64,000 bases of DNA from Paraliobacillus sp. PM-2 (GTDB lineage: Bacteria; Bacillota; Bacilli; Bacillales; Amphibacillaceae), in NCBI RefSeq assembly GCF_001368815.1, contig NZ_CTEI01000001.1, positions 1 through 64,000 on the forward strand, in the 5' to 3' direction. Below, one piece after another: positions 61,414-64,000 of the stretch; position 1 is the stretch's first letter, and the number at the start of each line of letters is the position of its first letter. The translations under genes were made by a program, and so were the position numbers. The notes under the pieces were generated by a model, which made no database searches, was not told the DNA's origin, and saw nothing but the letters and a program-made list of their open reading frames with translations.

Positions 61414-61965
61414 ATGAAAAGCAAATTAAATGGGAAAAGAATTTATATTCGAGCATTACAAAAGAATGATGCACCTGCATTATTAGAGATAAATAAGGAA
61501 AATAGAGAAATATTTAATTGTTATTCGCCTGTTGATAAAGAAGACACATTCTTTACACGCAAAAGTCATGAAGAAATGATAGAAGATCAACAACAGGCCT
61601 GGTTAAATGATAGACAGTATGGATTTGGTATTTTTACTAATCAAACAGACAAACTAATAGGTACAGTTAACCTTTTCTTTGTTGAACGTTATACAGCAGA
61701 GAAATGTATGATTGGATACGGACTTGATTATAGATATAAAGGAAACGGCTACATGACTGAAGCTGTTCAATTAGCCGTTAGATTTGCCTTTAAGGAAGCA
61801 GGTTTTCATCGCATTGAAGCAGGAGTAATGCCAAGAAACACTGGCTCCATTCGTGTTTTGGAAAATTGCGGATTCATGAAGGAAGGTACATTAAGAGATG
61901 AACTTAAAATTAATGGAAGATTTGAAGATCACCACATTTATTCTCGATTATCAACAGATATTTGA
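61414..61965 (+). CDS. GNAT family N-acetyltransferase (RimJ/RimL-like)
   Basis: A 183-residue acetyltransferase (RIYIRALQKNDAPALLEINKENRE start) with the acetyl-CoA loop DYRYKGNGYMTEAVQLAVRFAF (about residues 107-128) and the RIEAGVMPRNTGSIRVLENCGF C-terminal motif typical of RimJ/RimL. The substrate could be a ribosomal protein N-terminus or a small amine. RBS AAGGAGATAAAATA. Confidence 0.88.
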   Translation: MKSKLNGKRIYIRALQKNDAPALLEINKENREIFNCYSPVDKEDTFFTRKSHEEMIEDQQQAWLNDRQYGFGIFTNQTDKLIGTVNLFFVERYTAEKCMIGYGLDYRYKGNGYMTEAVQLAVRFAFKEAGFHRIEAGVMPRNTGSIRVLENCGFMKEGTLRDELKINGRFEDHHIYSRLSTDI

Positions 61966-62087
61966 TAAGGATTAGGATGAACAAATATTATTTGTCATGA
62001 TTCCATCCAATGGTTTATACTAAAGGGTATAGGTAAAAAAGATAGCTATCAATTAATCATATAAAAAAGGGAAAAGCTAGTATGTAG

Positions 62088-62114
62088 GCACAGCGCAAGG
62101 TAGCTGTGCTTTTT
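62088..62114 (+). terminator. Terminator upstream of yybS
   Basis: GCACAGC / GCTGTGC stem with 8-nt loop and a run of T, about 120 nt after the GNAT stop and 30 nt before yybS. It could also attenuate the yybS operon. Confidence 0.65.
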
Positions 62115-62145
62115 CTAAGCTAGCAATTATAGAGGTGTAAAAGTG

Positions 62146-63096
62146 ATGAAGGATGCACAAAAATTTAAAGAAGGAATAGGGTTTGGATTTCTGTATGGAC
62201 TACTATTCCTTGTTATTATCCTAGTACCAGGAATCGAATTACTAACATTATTTGTATTACCTATACCATTTGTTTTGTACGCTTCACGTTATGGGTATCG
62301 CTCTACACTTTTTTTAGGTGGGGTTATCCTAGTTTTATCCGTATTTCTTTCCTTATTTCTGTTTATTGGTACATTACCATTAACATTATTAGCAGTAAGT
62401 ACTGGAACACTTTTGGGACACGCAATATATCAAAAGCGCCATCCCTATGAAACATGGGCATTAGGATCGGTAGGAGTGACATTCGGTTTAGTTATTATAT
62501 TTGTGATGATTCAGGTCTTTTCACAGGTAGATTTGATTGAACAATATCAATTAGTTGTTGATGAGTCAGTGAAAACAACCCAGTCAATGGCCGAGTCAAC
62601 TGGAATCCAATTATCTAAAGATGACATGGAATTAATAGAAAAACAGATGAATCAGATTATTACGCTTTTACCATCTGTATTAGTCTTAGCTGCTATTGTC
62701 ATAGCTTTTGTAACACAATGGACGAGTTATAAGGTGATTTCGTGGCGTGGTAACAAGCGCTTAGCTTTTCCACCCTTTCGTACCTTTCAATTACCAAAAA
62801 GTTTAATTTGGATTTTTTTTATTGCTATTCTTTTGGCATGGTTTCCTTTAGAGGAGACGGGTAGTTTAGCAACAGGTGTTTTAAATACAACGAATTTAAT
62901 AGGGAATTTACTTTCCTTACAAGGGTTTTCTTTTATATTGTTTTATTGTCATCAAAAACGGCTATCCAATGCATACCCTATACTAATTATTATTTCGAGT
63001 GTTATTTTTCTCCCAATCGGTCTTTATATGACAAAAATCTTAGGTATAATTGATATAGGATTTGGTTTAAGGGGAAAAATGGAACAAACAAAGTGA
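62146..63096 (+). CDS. yybS: YybS family membrane protein (DUF2232)
   Basis: A 316-residue membrane protein with about eight spans (GFGFLYGLLFLVIILVPG..., SVLVLAAIVIAFVTQWTSY...), related to YybS, the usual neighbour of gdpP in Bacilli. It may be a transporter-like S-component. ATG at 62146 is preferred over GTG 62143; AGAGGTG is 8 nt upstream. The gdpP gene follows after 31 nt. Confidence 0.85.
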   Translation: MKDAQKFKEGIGFGFLYGLLFLVIILVPGIELLTLFVLPIPFVLYASRYGYRSTLFLGGVILVLSVFLSLFLFIGTLPLTLLAVSTGTLLGHAIYQKRHPYETWALGSVGVTFGLVIIFVMIQVFSQVDLIEQYQLVVDESVKTTQSMAESTGIQLSKDDMELIEKQMNQIITLLPSVLVLAAIVIAFVTQWTSYKVISWRGNKRLAFPPFRTFQLPKSLIWIFFIAILLAWFPLEETGSLATGVLNTTNLIGNLLSLQGFSFILFYCHQKRLSNAYPILIIISSVIFLPIGLYMTKILGIIDIGFGLRGKMEQTK

Positions 63097-63127
63097 GCTC
63101 AGGTCTGGGCGTAGGAGCTGAAAAATA

Positions 63128-64000
63128 ATGCCAGATTTATTTAAGAAGCCAACCTTAAGTTTGCATTTATGGATTATTTATACCTTATCCTTTCTATTAT
63201 TAGGATTTATTTGGTTTTTCCAGTGGATGATAGGAATTGTGATGACTGTGATCTTGGTGGCTTCACTGTATTATAGTGTACGATCAGAAAAGCATATCTT
63301 AAGTGAAACAGAAGAGTATATTTCTACCTTATCTTACCGTGTGAAAAAAGTAGGAGAAGAAGCGCTATTAGAAATGCCAATTGGAATTGTCCTATATAGT
63401 GAAGATTACCAGATAGAATGGACAAATCCATATATGAATAAGTTTTCTGAAAGTGAAACCTTTGTTGGTCAATCACTTGAACAATTCTCTGAAGATTTAA
63501 TTCCAATGATTAAAGAGGGAAAGGAAGACATTTGGATTCACTTAGGTGAAATAGAATTCAAAGTGATAGTAAAAAGAGAAGAACGATTACTTTATTTATT
63601 TGATCGTACACAACAAACAGAAATCCAAAATTTATATCACAATGAACAGACTGTACTAGGTATTATTTTCTTGGATAATTATGAAGAAATTACACAAGCA
63701 ATGGACGATGCATCTAGAAGTCAGATTAACTCAAATGTAACTTCTACACTTAATGATTGGTCTAATGCATATGGAATCTATTTAAAACGGATTTCACAAG
63801 AACGATTCTTAGCGGTTATGAACCAACAAATATTACAAAAATTAGAAAAATCAAAGTTTGAAATATTAGACGAAGTAAGAGAATTGGTTTCTGATAACAA
63901 GAATGTACCGTTAACCCTAAGCATAGGAATTGGACTCGGTGGCGCATCTTTACCCGATTTAGGTGAATTAGCACAATCAAGTGTTGATTTGGCACTAGGT
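63128..64000 (+). CDS. gdpP: Cyclic-di-AMP phosphodiesterase GdpP (partial, runs off the window)
   Basis: The first 291 codons of gdpP (yybT). Two N-terminal membrane spans (residues 12-55) are followed by a PAS-like heme-binding domain (about 75-150, LEMPIGIVLYSEDYQIEWTNPYM) and the degenerate GGDEF domain (about 170 onward, LGIIFLDNYEEITQAMDDASRSQINSNV). The DHH/DHHA1 phosphodiesterase domains lie beyond the window. GdpP degrades cyclic-di-AMP, which controls potassium and osmolyte uptake. RBS TAGGAGC before ATG. Confidence 0.95.
   Translation, partial: MPDLFKKPTLSLHLWIIYTLSFLLLGFIWFFQWMIGIVMTVILVASLYYSVRSEKHILSETEEYISTLSYRVKKVGEEALLEMPIGIVLYSEDYQIEWTNPYMNKFSESETFVGQSLEQFSEDLIPMIKEGKEDIWIHLGEIEFKVIVKREERLLYLFDRTQQTEIQNLYHNEQTVLGIIFLDNYEEITQAMDDASRSQINSNVTSTLNDWSNAYGIYLKRISQERFLAVMNQQILQKLEKSKFEILDEVRELVSDNKNVPLTLSIGIGLGGASLPDLGELAQSSVDLALG

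Overview
The window is a replication-origin segment of a low-GC, endospore-forming member of the Bacillaceae. Gene order around dnaA follows the Bacillus subtilis origin region: rpmH-rnpA-spoIIIJ-jag-mnmE-mnmG-rsmG-noc-soj-spo0J on one side and dnaA-dnaN-yaaA-recF-remB-gyrB-gyrA on the other. It carries many sporulation or spore genes (bofA, sleL/yaaH, a gerA-type operon, spoIIIJ, jag, noc, soj/spo0J, yyaC). The 16S rRNA 5' end and several features (betaine-type homocysteine methyltransferase, DUF4003/DUF975 pair) would fit the halotolerant Oceanobacillus/Virgibacillus/Gracilibacillus group, but genus cannot be fixed from sequence alone.

Layout. Position ~1-570 (minus strand): the 5' end of a 16S rRNA gene, its leader and two tandem promoters. 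567-4756 (minus): bofA, yaaL, recR, yaaK, dnaX, the SRP RNA and tadA. 4910-10348 (plus): the spore lysin sleL and a four-gene germinant-receptor operon. 10440-20711: tRNA-Arg, dgk-dck, proC, a PadR/DUF1700 pair, tRNA-Ser, T-box-controlled serS, pdxST, dacA and guaB. 20919-32378: yaaC, an HD-GYP-like protein with a lost HD dyad, gyrA, gyrB, remB, recF, yaaA, dnaN and dnaA. The bipartite oriC lies on both sides of dnaA (about 30826-30989 and 32501-32840), and coding direction flips here from mostly minus to mostly plus, so most genes are co-oriented with the forks.

Right arm (plus unless stated). 33033-42547: ribosome, membrane-insertion and tRNA-modification genes plus the noc/soj/spo0J chromosome-organisation genes, with three parS palindromes (39823, 42623, 48588). 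42659-48580: an accessory interval with a DUF554 membrane protein, a GH63 (YgjK-like) lipoprotein glycosidase behind a cre/antiterminator-type leader, yyaC, a YkvI-type transporter and DUF951. 48800-51118: ychF and rpsF-ssb-rpsR. 51308-56931: Bacillaceae proteins of little-known function around a T-box-controlled serA. 56998-61283 (minus): a TetR/MATE pair, a HAD phosphatase and a betaine-homocysteine methyltransferase-like gene under a SAM-I riboswitch. 61414-64000: a GNAT, yybS and the start of gdpP (cut by the window end).

The most notable signals are regulatory. (i) A sigma-A promoter overlapping a cre site, followed by an LicT/SacY-type antiterminator-terminator, stands before the GH63 lipoprotein gene. 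(ii) A terminator-like hairpin lies inside the dnaA leader. (iii) Two related serine T-boxes (serS, serA) appear to use different serine codons. (iv) Duplicated DnaA-box repeats lie between jag and mnmE. (v) A SAM riboswitch precedes a betaine-type methionine-synthesis gene. (vi) The HD-GYP protein beside gyrA has Ala-Glu in place of its catalytic His-Asp.
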